From: Ephemerocybe angulata
Lineage: Eukaryota; Basidiomycota; Agaricomycetes; Agaricales; Psathyrellaceae
Assembly (NCBI GenBank): GCA_013368325.1
Contig: JAACJK010000109.1
Span: forward strand, 1,054,001 to 1,118,000
Reading direction: 5' to 3'
Length of the DNA stretch: 64,000 bases
Shown here: one piece after another, positions 1 through 10,964 of the stretch
Layout: the number at the start of each line of letters is the position of its first letter
Position numbering within the stretch: the stretch's first letter is position 1
The notes under the pieces: model-generated
Seen by the model: the letters and a program-made list of their open reading frames with translations, nothing else
What the model was told of the DNA's origin: nothing
The model's database searches: none
Made by a program: the position numbers and the translations under genes

Positions 1-1703
1 GGAACGCCTCGGACCTGTTGTGGGCTGCCTCGAAGGTCCGCTAGCTCCGGTAGTCAAAGTGCTCTTCGTATTCGATGGCCTTGTTGTCGACAAGTGGAGA
101 GGGGGATTGGTAGGAACAGCGTGCTCTTCAGCAGATTTCCTGCTCGTGGACCTACTCACTGGCGCCAAAGCGACACTATCCCCACTTGCAGCGCTTCGAG
201 CATCATCGTTGTGGCCAGATTTGTGGAATGTCATCCACTCCCACTCGTTCTCCCGGTGGTTCAGGCATTTCGCGCTCCACCCAGCGCCTACCCCCTCAGC
301 TGCGGCACGGGGGTCGTCATGTTGTTTGAACAGGAGCCAGTTCGCGTAGCAGTATTTTAGCAACCAGTAAATGGTCTCAAACTCTGCCTCCTCTACGACA
401 ATCGTATGCGTTTTCCTTTCCCCATGTGATAGAGCCGTGTTCTCCGAGAAACTGGAAGTAAGCATGGTGGAGAAATACTCTGAGCGCCGGATGAGGATGT
501 CGGAATGCGCATAGATAACTCTTTTGCGGCCCGTTATATGAGAAGAGAATGGGGATTGAGAGGAACCGGAGGAATTGGATTGTCTGGAGAGTGACGAAGG
601 CGAGGATGCCAAATCAGAAGAAGGGTCGGGATGTAGACGCTCAAGGCAAATGAAACGGACATCTCCGGTATCTGAAGTCAGGGTGTAAGCGCCGACCCTA
701 TCAGCAACCTGGATGAACGGATACATACTGGGATTATCGAGCGAGCTTTCCAGTCCGTCCAGGAGATCTTTAGGAACATAACACACTGAAGGTTGCTGTG
801 GTATTGTCGGTCCGCTGGGAGTGTGAATTTGGACACATATCACGAAGGAGTTCGTTTGCCTGATTCGCGGGCTGTCCAGTAGGTCGGATAGCACAGGAAG
901 GGGACATTCTGGGAAGACGGTCAGTATTAAGACCAATTATATGTTGTAAGATGGAAAGAGGCTTACCCCAAACCTCGCTTTCCTGGCGAAATATCCAGTC
1001 ATGCTGCCAAAAGTCCCAAACCCATTCTGGTCTCGCTCCCCGCGCTCCCGCAGCTTCGTCCTGGCACTTGATAGCGGCCATCATGGTAGCTGCCGATTCA
1101 AATCCGCCATGCGCGTAGTCCATTTCCAACGATGTGATATATAGCGAGAGAAACGCCCTTGTGTTATCGTCCGGCGAGGAGCTGGGGGCGATTTCGAGCT
1201 TGTACTTGTCCCCCAGGGTGGGAGACTGCTTGAGGAGCTCGAAGTCATCTGCTGTCAACAGTGGTTCCCCGTCAGCAGGGGCAACGCCTTCGACAAAGTC
1301 CCTGAGCTTCGAGACGTTCTTCACGACCCATTCGAATCCCTGACAGATGCATGTTCAAGAAGTTATGTACAAAAATAAAGTCGATACACACCGTAAGTGA
1401 CCATTGTCGGGTTGTTGTGTCGGCGTTGAGGGGACTCATAGTCGGCGTGAGGGACGAGGTGGTTACTCTTGGAGTGCCACTTCTTGAGCTTGATGAGTAC
1501 GACGAATAGGCTACGTTGGACGTCGTCCTGAGCTCCGAATTAAAGCTTGCCGGGTTTGGTGTTGACTGCGAGGAGCTTTGAGAGGAATGAGCTGGCCGCT
1601 GAGTGTATGTTCCCGGTGTCCAGGGCCAATGGGGTCGTGAGATATGTTGGCTGGTTCGAGGAGAAGCAGAAATGGCACTAGACGAGCGCGTGCTTCCGGA
1701 CAT
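1..1703 (-). CDS. BTB/POZ domain protein with N-terminal MATH-like region (3' end outside window)
   Basis: The first 100 or so residues are Ser/Thr-rich and look disordered. A region starting GFEWVVKNVSKL and containing PTLGDKYKLEI follows; it resembles the MATH-type fold that often precedes BTB in agaricomycetes. The BTB part is seen in VIYAHSDILIRRSEYFSTML and, after a low-complexity insert, TIVVEEAEFETIYWLLKYCY. Two introns are supported (1340-1391 and about 908-966). The frame is still open at base 1, so the C-terminus is missing. BTB proteins usually act as dimerising adaptors, often for cullin-3 ubiquitin ligases; no substrate is indicated here. The start is the ATG at 1703. An in-frame ATG at 1868 is less likely because the stretch between looks non-coding. 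The family call is firm, the MATH part tentative. Confidence 0.8.
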
Positions 1704-1944
1704 TGAACTGAAAACCCGTTGACGTTCTCTCGAAGGGTTCAAATGACAAAGGACCACAGCCGGTTCTACTATTACCGCTTTGGGAATGGGTGAACAAACA
1801 GGTTCCGCACAGGGTAGAGGCGGACAAAAATAGATTCTTAGGGGCATGGGCTGGCATGGGTCACTCAAATATGTAAGTACTGATCATGAACTCGCAGAGG
1901 TCACAAGAAGCTGATAATGTGTCTATTTTATGGTTTTATCCAAC

Positions 1945-4144
1945 CTAATACGTTTCCCAGTGAAAGTCAGGCAGCACTTCACGCATCACTTTCAATATCA
2001 TGAGTATCCGCAACTGTATGTGAAGGACTGGAGACATACCTTCCCAGTGATGGCCGCCTTGTTTGTCTTGAAGAGGTCCTAGGGGGTTATTTGTGTCTGT
2101 CAAAACATGCGCCCCAGTATCATCCCGGATAATGTTCAGGTCGATCTCTCTGCTCTCTAATGAAGACAGAACATGTTGACGGAGGTACGATCCGAGGTAG
2201 TCGGATGCTCTACCCTTCCGGAACGTCAATGGCGCAGACGATGGTGTACATATCAGGACCTGCAGCGAGCATTAGGGTTGCACAAGAAACAAGGTTGTTC
2301 ACATTACCATGTTAATAAACTCGGTTTTATATTTGTCCCTGGAGAACTCGTTAAACATGTCGTGGAAGCCGCGACATTGGCCAAAGGCGTCGAGAAGGGT
2401 GTTGACAACCAAAGAGGAAGCTTCGGACTCGATGATACCAGCAAAATTCTGGAAAGATTGTCAAAGGAAGATACCAAATCGAGTGAATCGTGGAACATAC
2501 CACGACAACCACTGCCTCTGGATCGATGATTGGCTTCAAATTGTTCCAGAACTCCTTGGTAAACATGTCCTGGGGAACTCCTCCACCAGAGAAGCAGTCA
2601 TGCACAACGATATCATACAGCGGCAGCTTAGCCCCTGAGCTCAAAGCTTCCCGGCGCTTTCCAACCCAACCCCGCGCGTCCTCCAAGAAGACATTTCCCT
2701 GGCCTGGGTCGGGGAGGCCGAAGTAGGTCCTCGCAGCTTCATAGACAGCCGGGTCTATCTCGACTATAGTCGTGCTGACATCGTGGCGAATAAGCGCTGT
2801 CGTGGAGGTTCCTGTTCCCAGACCACTGATAGTTATTAGTCGACGGTGATAGAATTATGCGACGTGACTTACATCACAAGGGCAGTTTCCCATTTGCCAG
2901 TCTTCCCTTTCGGTGTGCTGTTAACTAGTCTTGCAGCTTCTTGCAACGTGAATGCGCTATATATCGAGTCTCCAAGCGGGGTCCCAAAAGAGTCCTTCAA
3001 AGGAGGTTCGCCATGCATAGTCATAACCTTCTCTTTGGTCCATACACCCCCGAGAATAGAATGCGATGCCCGCAAGTAACGAGCTGAATGCAACACGTTC
3101 TCACCTTCTTGCCCCTTTACTGCGGGCGGAAGCCATTCCGCAACTGTAATCAAACCAGTCACAGACTCCACTGCGGAGAGTATCTCCAAAGGCTCCGTAG
3201 GATGCCTGTAGGGTTCCTTCAAGGGGTGGGGCAAGACTGGATTCTTGAGGAAACGGTAAACGAAGGTCCACAGTCCAGAGAACACCGCAGCTGCAATTGC
3301 GCGCTGCTTGTACGAGAACTCCGGGTTCTTCACCTCCCGTTTTGCTGGTGCCGCACTGTCCTTGCTTTTCGGCCCTGCTTTCTTGGTTTTCTTCGGTTTT
3401 GAGGGTGCGAGGTAGGAAAGCGAGAATGGTGGTATTGTCGCGATGGAGAAAACGAAATATAGTGCAGCCAATCCAAGGTACTACACGATGTGATTAGCTG
3501 TGTGAGATACGCATTTAGACGAACACTCACAATTTCGTTCTCAGACAACCGACGAAGATAAGTTACATTAGCCCAGAAATCACGCGCGAGCCCGTTGGCA
3601 ACGAAGAAGATGATCATGGTACGCGTAGCACGATAAACGAATGGCGCATTCGCGGAGTTTTGCTGTGCTGGCAGTCCGGTCTGAGGAGTTGTCTAAAGTA
3701 ACCACCAAGATTGTCAGCAGAGTGTTCAACTGGTACAACGCTCATCGTCCATACCTTATCCAGGGCCCTCATTACAGGGCTGGACATAATGAATACCAGT
3801 GGGAGGAGAACGTAGGCATGTGTCTTTAGCGTCCCCAAGATAACATTGTGCTGCCGCCCTGTCCACACTGCAACCCAGTACGTCGCGTTCGGCGCGACAG
3901 ATAGTGCCAACGCGATAAGCAACCAATTGAGCCATGGCTGTAGGTGAATTGGGTTCACAGCAGCCAACAAAGCTCCTGCAATCACAAACTTGTTCAGATG
4001 CTCGTCGGTGGGTCCAGACCCATATAGAGGTACCAGCGCGCGCTGGTAGATGAAAATGACCAAGGAGAGGGGCGCGAGGACACCTATGACATAGGCATTC
4101 TTAGCCAGGACGACCAGAGGTTTTGGATCCGCATTTTCCGACAT
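1945..4144 (-). CDS. Polytopic membrane protein with C-terminal spermidine synthase-like SAM-binding domain
   Basis: The N-terminal half is hydrophobic with several membrane spans (for example AYVIGVLAPLSLVIFIYQ, WLLIALALSVAPNATYWVAV, YVLLPLVFIMSSPVM, LAALYFVFSIATIPPFSLSY), followed by a Lys-rich loop. The C-terminal half is a Rossmann methyltransferase-like domain: Gly-rich SGLGTGTST, the acidic loop TTIVEIDP, EDARGW and YDIVVHDCFSGG. These occupy the order seen in polyamine synthases. Introns join in phase at KT (about 3700), EIY (about 3480-3530), and near the end, where a 51-bp intron gives the C-terminus FHWETY. Membrane-bound spermidine-synthase-like proteins are common and uncharacterised in basidiomycetes; whether this one makes a polyamine or methylates something else cannot be told. 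It is unlikely to be the cytosolic housekeeping spermidine synthase. Confidence 0.8.
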
Positions 4145-4445
4145 TCCTAGGGATTATGGGGGACGGTGTGCGGACAGCGTTGCATGGGTTGGTTGTCGTG
4201 AACAAGATGAACGCGCTTTCATATCCGCTGAAGAGTTGTTCCAATTCTAGAAGGCCGACGTGGAAGCGGAGGTTTCTCGCGCAATGTGGCTATGCTATGA
4301 TGCATCATCCCCCGCATTTCGTGCTTTCTTCGGGGAATGGTAGGGAATGGTACAAAATGACATAGGCAGTAGGTATACGTGAGGTATATCTACAACAGAT
4401 TGACTAAGGCATGAGTGCCTGTGCCAAGGCACGATCAGAGAGAAA
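4145..4445. other. Intergenic, no gene seen
   Basis: This 300-bp gap lies upstream of the membrane methyltransferase-like gene and downstream of the M28 peptidase. It presumably holds the promoter of the former and the 3' UTR of the latter. No convincing ORF or RNA gene is visible. Confidence 0.5.
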
Positions 4446-7400
4446 TTAGGCCGATATCACTTCAGTCAAACGATTGAGCAAGCCTTCAAGGCGCTCGCAT
4501 TCGTGCTCAACAAGGGTGGCGTTCCGGTCAAACGTGATAGCCTCTGTTAAACCAGGGAACGTCGTCGCGCCATACCCTATAGAAAATGTCAGTCATAGGT
4601 ACATTCGTTCGTAGAAGCGTGTTACCTAGCCACTTCCCAGGTGCTACCCCGAGGTGCTTGAACCATTCACGGTCCTTGACGCCATCCTTCGAAATGAAAC
4701 CCCTCTCGAACCCGATGAGTTTCTTGTTGACAGCTTGAATTCGCTGAACAGCTTTCTTTATCTCCTCGATTGGCGGCCTAGATCCCGCATCACCCAAGCC
4801 TTGGGACCATGCATCGAAGTAACTTCGGAAGCCTGCATGTCTCGCGACCATAGAAACTTCCGTGTCTTCGTCCCTCCTTCTCTCCTCATTTTTGTCATGT
4901 AAGTCTGACATAGATAGAGAAGAGAGACTGGAAGGGGCAGCTACGCCAAAGCCCAGAGCTTTCCTGACCGACTCGTACACCATCTGTGACTTGCTTCCGA
5001 GCCTGTAAGCTGCCCCAGATTTCTTCCTTCGCCATTTCTCAATAATTCGCATCAAGCCCGCTTCAGCTTCATGCTTTTCTGAGTCTAGAGCTTGAGAGGC
5101 GTTTTGAAGCGCTCTAATAGACGCCCGCATGGTTGTGAATGAAACATCAAGAGACGCTTCAGAAGCAAGCTTTTCAACCCTGCACATTTCGCGTGTTAGC
5201 AAGGGTCAGTAGCAGATATCGAGAGATATAGGAGGACAACTCACTGATCCAAGTACCTGTGCAGCTGGACAGTATAATGTGTAGTATTGAAAGGGAGGAC
5301 AATCGAACCCGATAGTCTAAGTGTCTGAAGGCCAAGATGCCTCGCCACCGCAATCTACTGAAATTTAATAACAGCTGAGGAGCCTATGATTGATATGGCT
5401 TACATGTCTGTGAAATCCAGGATCTCCGTACAGCTCTTGCCACCTCTCAGAGTCGAAAACAGAGTGATAGTGATATACAGGATCATGAAGCGTGGAGCCA
5501 AAGCCTCCGTTCGTGCTTGGCACCTATGAGTGGAAGGGGGATCAGCACCAGTGACTCCCGGAAAGGAGTAACGTTAACGAACACCGATGCGTTGGAGAAA
5601 GACTGTGTAATCGCTCCCAGAACCTAGAGCGCTGACACCTACATCGTCCAGGGCAATGAGTTCCGCTCTTTGGGTCGCAACCGCCGCTGAGCTCAGAGAC
5701 CCATTGAACCCAAACAAATCACCGTTGTCTCTCGTCGCATCCCAAAGTTTGCGACTTTTGTCAGTCGGATGAGGCAAATCCTCCGCCGCTTTACGGAGCA
5801 TGTGAGAAAGTAGAGGAGAGCTAGAGAATCTGAGGCGGGAGCCCGAAGCAGCGCCGTCTGCAAGTTCATGTTAGATTCGAGCAATTGACCAAAGAAGGTA
5901 GACCATTACCAAGGTTTAGATATGCGATGACATGTTCGTCAATCCAATCTGTGAAGTCCTCGCCCCATTCGGTGCTTCCAATGAGACCATACTTGTCGAG
6001 AACTCAGTTCAATCGCTCTCGCTGAAATAGAGAAGCCGATACACTCACCTCTTCGGCATCCCAACTTGCAATGAGAATCGTGCGTAATGGCTTCCATCCC
6101 TTTCTCAGTAGATGTCCGAGACCTCGGACAACTTCATGCAAAGTCGCAGTTCCACTACTCGGGTCAGTAGCACCAAGTACCCAAGCTGAGCAAATCTCCA
6201 CATCAGTGCGATAGATGAAATGAAAGGGGCACGGCCTACCATCACGGTGGTTTCCAACTGCCACCACTTCATCCTGGATATGTCCTGGTATAACTGCCAA
6301 AGTGTTCCAAATGGGAGTCACTGTGTTCTTCACTGAGCATTAACAAAGCGTGAGCGTTGTGACCCGTCGTGAGCTAGAGATATTACTTGCCAATATTAAC
6401 GAGTCTAACGCGCTTGCCATGAAGAGAATCCGCAGGCGTAAGTGTTCGGAGAAGCAGTTTGGCATTTGCATAAGACAAAGGCAGACTGGGGATAGAAGGA
6501 ATGTTCTCTCCTTCGGTTCGAGTGCTGTTCTCGTAGGATGGATATCCTGGCGTGGTGGGGTCTCCTGGATACACGCTGATAAATTGCACACTCCCTCTTT
6601 GAACCGAGTTTGGATTGCGTGAGGGACCGCGGGGATACCTGCCAAAGGACATCAAAATGAGCACTGATGGTCAAGTTCCACGCCGGTACATACGGTAGAT
6701 ATCCATTGGCCTCAGTGACAGTGCCGTCATCGCTCAAATCATTGAAGATAAGGACGCCGCTCGCTCCCAGTTCCTGTGCTCCTTTGACCTGCAATTGTCG
6801 CGTGTAAGCGGAGCTGTATCTCGCAAAGTTGGCCGGGGCCGATTTCTCACCTTTAAGCCACGAAAGTTCCATCCGTACCTACACAGAACGATAGTGCCCT
6901 CGAATGATACACCCTTCTTGGCAAAGTCGTTGAATTCCTGCGGAGATACTATTAAACAACGTGAGGGGGCCTTGAGCGATATAGACTACTCACGTCATTC
7001 GTGCAGTATCCTCCGTCGATGACTGGGCCGACAACGTCTCCTCCGCGGCTGAGCCCATGAAATGTCGGCACAAAATCCGCATACTCGGACGCGTCGGGGT
7101 CAGAGTCGTCATCTGGTCGCTCAACAAGATCCAGTTCAAGTTCGGTCTCGCCATCGCTACTCAAAACTTGAACGTGTCTCTCTAAGGGCGTGTTAAGAAT
7201 CGGGTAGTAGGTGTCAATCCATGCTCGTGGACCTGGAGCTTTGGGAATAGAGAGAACTGCGTCTCTAGATTCTGGTGAACCAGACTTGTAGACGGGATCC
7301 TTATCTGGTACCGGTATCCCAAGTTCGGTTTGCAAGAGAGACAGAAAGTCCTTCGCGGTCACGAAGTCTTGGGGAGAGCCGGCGAGGTGAGGTTTGGTCG

Positions 7401-7701
7401 CGTATAATCTTGAAGCCTTGATGGCATGCTCTTCGTCAGGAACAGAGCTAAGAAGAAATGAGCATTGAAATACCTAGTAGCACTCACTATGTACTCACAG
7501 AAAGACGTTCTCCGCAGCCTTCCCAAAGAGTGGGTTAACGTTGTGAGGGTGATGGCCCTCGGAGCTCCAGTACAACGCATAACAAAGGGCACCTCCAACT
7601 AGTAACACCAGCCTGACTATTCTTCCATACGTTGCGTCCCCTTCTGTTTGGAGCGTTCCAGCTGGCTTCCCGTCCTTCTCCTGCAAGAGTGGTGGTGCCA
7701 T
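4446..7701 (-). CDS. M28 family metallopeptidase, glutamate carboxypeptidase II / transferrin-receptor-like
   Basis: This is a type II membrane protein. A short cytosolic N-terminus is followed by one span (IVRLVLLVGGALCYALYW), a PA domain (GTIVLCRYG, AQELGASGVLIFNDLSDDG), the M28 zinc peptidase domain and a C-terminal TFR-type dimerisation domain (GFISKDGVKDREWFKHLGVA, FPGLTEAIT). Zinc and catalytic residues are visible once introns are removed: GNHRD joined to AWVLGATDPSSG, the glutamate pair in SWDAEE, and YLNLD. The HRD triplet is completed only by removing the intron near 6190-6238. At least eight short introns are needed. Family members cleave C-terminal acidic residues from peptides at the cell surface or in the vacuole; yeast relatives include Tre1/Vps70. 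All key residues are present, so it is probably active. The start ATG at 7701 places the span about 25 residues in. Confidence 0.92.
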
Positions 7702-7830
7702 AGTCACGGCTAGTGACAGAGGGCACTGTGACTGAAGTTGAAAGCCCCTAAGAGTAGGTTCGAATGGCCTAATTGATGCGATCACGCCAATCATCTCATT
7801 CGCACAGCCACAGTCCCGACTAGGCACTGG

Positions 7831-8200
7831 GCGCCGGGCTCCAAATTCGAAGCCTGGACGATTCTGTTTCCACCAACACAACCTTGAGCAAGCCCATCCC
7901 TTCCCTCATCTCCCCCCAGCCTTGAAATTCGTCGAGGCCATCCAGCGAGTCGCACTCGTCAACAAGAAGTTGAGGTCATTTCAGGGCGGGTTCATTTCCC
8001 AGGATGGCATAAAGGGTCGCGAGTCGTACAGGCATCTCGCGGTCGCACCAGGGAAATGGACGGAATATGGAGCAAGTATGTTCCCTGCCCTTACGGAGGC
8101 GATAACAGAGGAGGAGGATTTGGATAGGATCAAGTACGAGGCCGAGTAGATTGCAGGGCTTGATTGACCGCATGGCCGAAGCTCTCAGGCCTCGGGGTAG
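7831..8200 (+). pseudogene. Decayed, intronless copy of the C-terminus of the adjacent M28 peptidase (inverted)
   Basis: The translation around 7922-8149 matches the dimerisation domain of the peptidase encoded next door on the other strand. Copy GGFISQDGIKGRESYRHLAV pairs with gene GFISKDGVKDREWFKHLGVA, and copy YGASMFPALTEAIT with gene YGATTFPGLTEAIT. Similarity starts near 7835 (SKFEAW against SYFDAW) but a TGA breaks that frame. After the main block a TAG and then a one-base frameshift interrupt what aligns with the last 15 codons of the gene. The gene has an intron between its LG and YG codons; the copy reads straight through (GKWTEYG). The copy is on the plus strand while its source is on the minus strand, 130 bp away. 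It is therefore a broken partial duplicate, either a retrocopy or the remnant of a second, diverged paralogue. Confidence 0.8.
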
Positions 8201-8248
8201 AGGAGGAAGTTGAGACGCAGCTATTTTTCGATGGGGTGCAGCATCATT

Positions 8249-9626
8249 TTATTCCTTGAATGTTATATCGAAACTCGTAAAGTCTCTCGCGCATAGCACC
8301 TCCTTTCCGAACTCCTGCTCTGCCAGTTTCCCGATAGCAGCCATGATCTTCAGAGAAAGCTCCGAATCGTCCCCGGGATAACGGGCAGAAAAATGGTTCA
8401 ACACCAGACTCTTGGCTTGTATAGTTTTCGCGAAGCTGCCCGCCATCTGCGGTGTTGAGTGCCCTCTTGACTTTGCCCTCTCTTCCACGGTTTCGTAGGT
8501 GTCGGTTTCTTTGGTCGTCAAATCGACCCCTGGGAGATGTGCGTTTGTCGCCTCGTGGATCAAGAGGTTAGCATCCTTGGCAAGAGGAATGATAGCAGAG
8601 GGGTCATATGTGTCTCCAAGGATGCAGAGTTTGCGCCCAGGACGGCGAGGGGGGCCGTGAAGAACGGTCCCATCATTCAGCGTGACGCTTTCTCCTTGCT
8701 GAAGCTGTCTCATGACCGACATTGGTGTGTTCGTTCGCTTGAGTTGTGGGATGTAGTCCTTGGAATTGATCTTGCCTGCCACAGGGGCTTCTTGGACTAC
8801 AAATCCGACGCACGGGACAGAGTGCAGGATGGGGGCGGCAGAGACCGACACAACATTGTCCTTGTAAATTTCGGGCCACACACCGTCTTCCATTGCAATA
8901 TTTTTGCCAGTGGGGAGTTCGGCAAGAGATGGGGACAGGGTAGTGAAGTCTTGGTCTTCAGGGTCGCTTGGGAAGCGCAGTTCGTGGACAACGTAAGGGC
9001 GGCCGAGGAGCGTATGAGTGTATTGGAGTCCGGAGCGTACATAGGCGCGCGTGCCCAGTGGGCCGTAGATTTCAAGTGGCTGGCCATAAGTGAGCCTCCA
9101 CAGCGCATACGGAGGGGAAAAGGACGCACTGGGATGTTGAGGTCGACACGCTTCCGAGGATCGTCGCAATTCTCTCCTGCAATCCCTCCTGCGCCATTCA
9201 TGCAACTTGCGAGCAGTGGAATCAGCCCGAAAATGTGGTCACCTGAAAGGGTCAGCTTAGACGCCAGCGTCGAGCCAAACTTAAATTTTCTATGAATCAC
9301 ATACCATGCGTGTGAGTAATGAATATCTTTTCAATCTTGCCCATCTTCAGCGTTGATTTTTGCAGCTGGTGTTGTGTAGCCTCCCCACAGTCGAACAACC
9401 AGATATCCGAATTGAGTCGAACTGCGAGGGCAGAGTGGTTTCTTGTCGATGACGGTTGAGCAGATGCGGTGCCCAGAAACGTTACATTGAGGGATGTAAG
9501 GCCTTGTCGCTGCTGTTCAGAAGGGCCGGCCATGACTGGACCGGACGAAGACGCAAAGCGACTGCATCTCGTGGGGCAGACTGCGAGGAAGAACTGATGA
9601 GATGGTTTGCGGAGAAAAGAGAACAT
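8249..9626 (-). CDS. tRNase Z (ribonuclease Z), short-form-like, possibly dual-targeted
   Basis: Endonuclease of the metallo-beta-lactamase superfamily that trims the 3' trailer of tRNA precursors. Motifs: VTFLGTASAQPSSTRNHSAL near the N-terminus, the zinc motif THTHGDH (completed by removing the intron 9243-9304), IYGPLGTRAYVR, ILGDT, LLIHEAT, RGHSTPQMAG and LVLNHFSARY. A second, exactly 50-bp intron (9080-9129) joins LNIP to PLEIYG. The total is 421 codons from the ATG at 9626. That start adds an Arg/Ser/Phe-rich, acid-free leader (MFSFLRKPSHQFF...) typical of a mitochondrial presequence, whereas the ATG at 9533 (MAGPSEQQ) gives a 390-residue enzyme without it. An even earlier in-frame ATG at 9755 adds acidic sequence and is unlikely. 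The family assignment is secure; use of both starts is inference. Confidence 0.93.
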
Positions 9627-9823
9627 GAGCTGGCCGCCATCAATGGGGGCAGCCCCTTGGGATACTAAGAATTTCACACAATCCCTGAGCTCGCTGTCGA
9701 GATATCTTGATAACGCATGAAACTCCAAGAGTAGTTCGGAGGAGCGACAGACCAAGAATGGAGGAAACTTGGGTGCTCATTTGTCTTGCCTACATGGATG
9801 CAACCCAAACTCCCTTTATAACA

Positions 9824-9907
9824 GTCCTTGTCGATTAGGGGTTAAATCATCTCGTTGTGGCCGCAATGAGCACCGAGAAGCCGGAAGTTCGAATCCTCCC
9901 TGGGACA
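9824..9907 (+). tRNA. tRNA-His (GTG) candidate with 12-nt intron, imperfect stems
   Basis: The cloverleaf was drawn by hand. Acceptor is GTCCTTG/CTGGGAC (one T-T mismatch, one G-T), D stem GATT/AATC, anticodon stem TCTCG/CGAGA (perfect), anticodon GTG at 9857-9859, T stem GGAAG/CCTCC (one A-C mismatch) and T loop TTCGAAT. A 12-nt intron at 9861-9872 sits after position 37, the standard nuclear site. A T5 run at 9911-9915 follows, suiting RNA polymerase III termination. Two mismatches leave open that this is a decaying copy. Confidence 0.55.
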
Positions 9908-10964
9908 TCATTTTTGCTGCGCCCTCAATGAATTGTTGAGGAAACGCTACCAGCGGCCAGCCACGGGAATCGTCCTTCAGATGCCAGGAATTTGGGAGGC
10001 ACCCGGTCGGCGGTGGCCCAGGACTTAGGAGTGATGAACATTCCACAGACACGCCTCCTTTTTCCTCTCTTTCCAAGGATTCACCTTTTCCCGAGCCAGT
10101 TCAGCCACTTCACGGTCGATTGATTGACCAATGCTTCATCTCTATAGCTCTCAATCAGACGCTTCAATTGGCGATATACAGAATAAACCAAAGCATAGTA
10201 TGCTAATATCAGGAGGCTTAGAAGTGCAGTTTGGTATGGGCGCCTATTGGGGTTCACCAGTCCTGTGAGAGCACATGGCAAGCGTGTGCCGAACATGCCT
10301 TCAAACGGAGGTGGCACACAAATCTGAGCTTGCCCCCCTCTCATTTATTTGCCTTGGGATACTCTGCGCCCGTCGGCCTTCGCGGATTGCCTCCAATGGA
10401 CGCCAAGGACGAATAGGCGCCCAGTAACAGTGATCTCTATCACGCATGAGGCGATCGGCGCACCATTAGATGGGCTTTATCATGTTTCAGAAGCTCGGCA
10501 AATAGACTTAGACTGAGCATAGGAAGTCACCGTGTCACCGTGTCCCCTGTCTAGCCGGAAGTGAATTGTGCGCCACTGCGGCCACAACTTGAAATGAGGC
10601 TTTGAGTCATGGCACTGACCAAGCACTGACAGTGATTGTTGGCAAACTTTGCCTCATGGCCTGAGGGACTCTAGTCTGTACATGTAGCTCTAAATGTCGG
10701 CTAGGCAGCTGGGAGCTGCCCGTCAACCTCGTCTCCCACCACAGAGTTGTTCTTCCTTTCTTGTTTGAAGCGACGATGGACACAGAGGCTCAAGGTGTGC
10801 CACCCTTTGGGCTTACATACCCTCATGCACTGAGACATAGTACAAGTTTCCCCATGGTCTGTATCGACAGCCATTGCGCCTCAGCGCACAGTCGACCTGA
10901 CACCATGGGACACAGGTGCGCCTTCCTCGACGAGTTTCTGTATTTTCCAAGCCTTCTGACAAGA
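9908..10964. other. Intergenic region with one doubtful small ORF
   Basis: Apart from the pol III T-run at its left end and a small ORF listed separately, I see no gene. Short direct repeats occur (GTCACCGTGTCACCGTGTCC near 10529). The right end should hold the promoter of the seven-span membrane gene. Confidence 0.45.
10081..10344 (-). CDS. Possible small single-span membrane protein (87 codons)
   Basis: An uninterrupted ORF with an ATG in fair context (A at -3). The second half has a hydrophobic stretch (ALLSLLILAYYALVYSVY) followed by a basic/amphipathic tail rich in Arg and Lys. Such composition can be real, but there is no recognised family and the first 30 residues look arbitrary. It lies alone between the tRNA candidate and the seven-span membrane gene. 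I keep it only as a candidate. Confidence 0.22.
   Translation of the reverse strand: MRGGQAQICVPPPFEGMFGTRLPCALTGLVNPNRRPYQTALLSLLILAYYALVYSVYRQLKRLIESYRDEALVNQSTVKWLNWLGKR

Noticed and set aside
8537..9295. 252-codon plus-strand ORF opposite tRNase Z
   Set aside because: It is the antisense shadow of a well-supported enzyme gene and ignores its introns.
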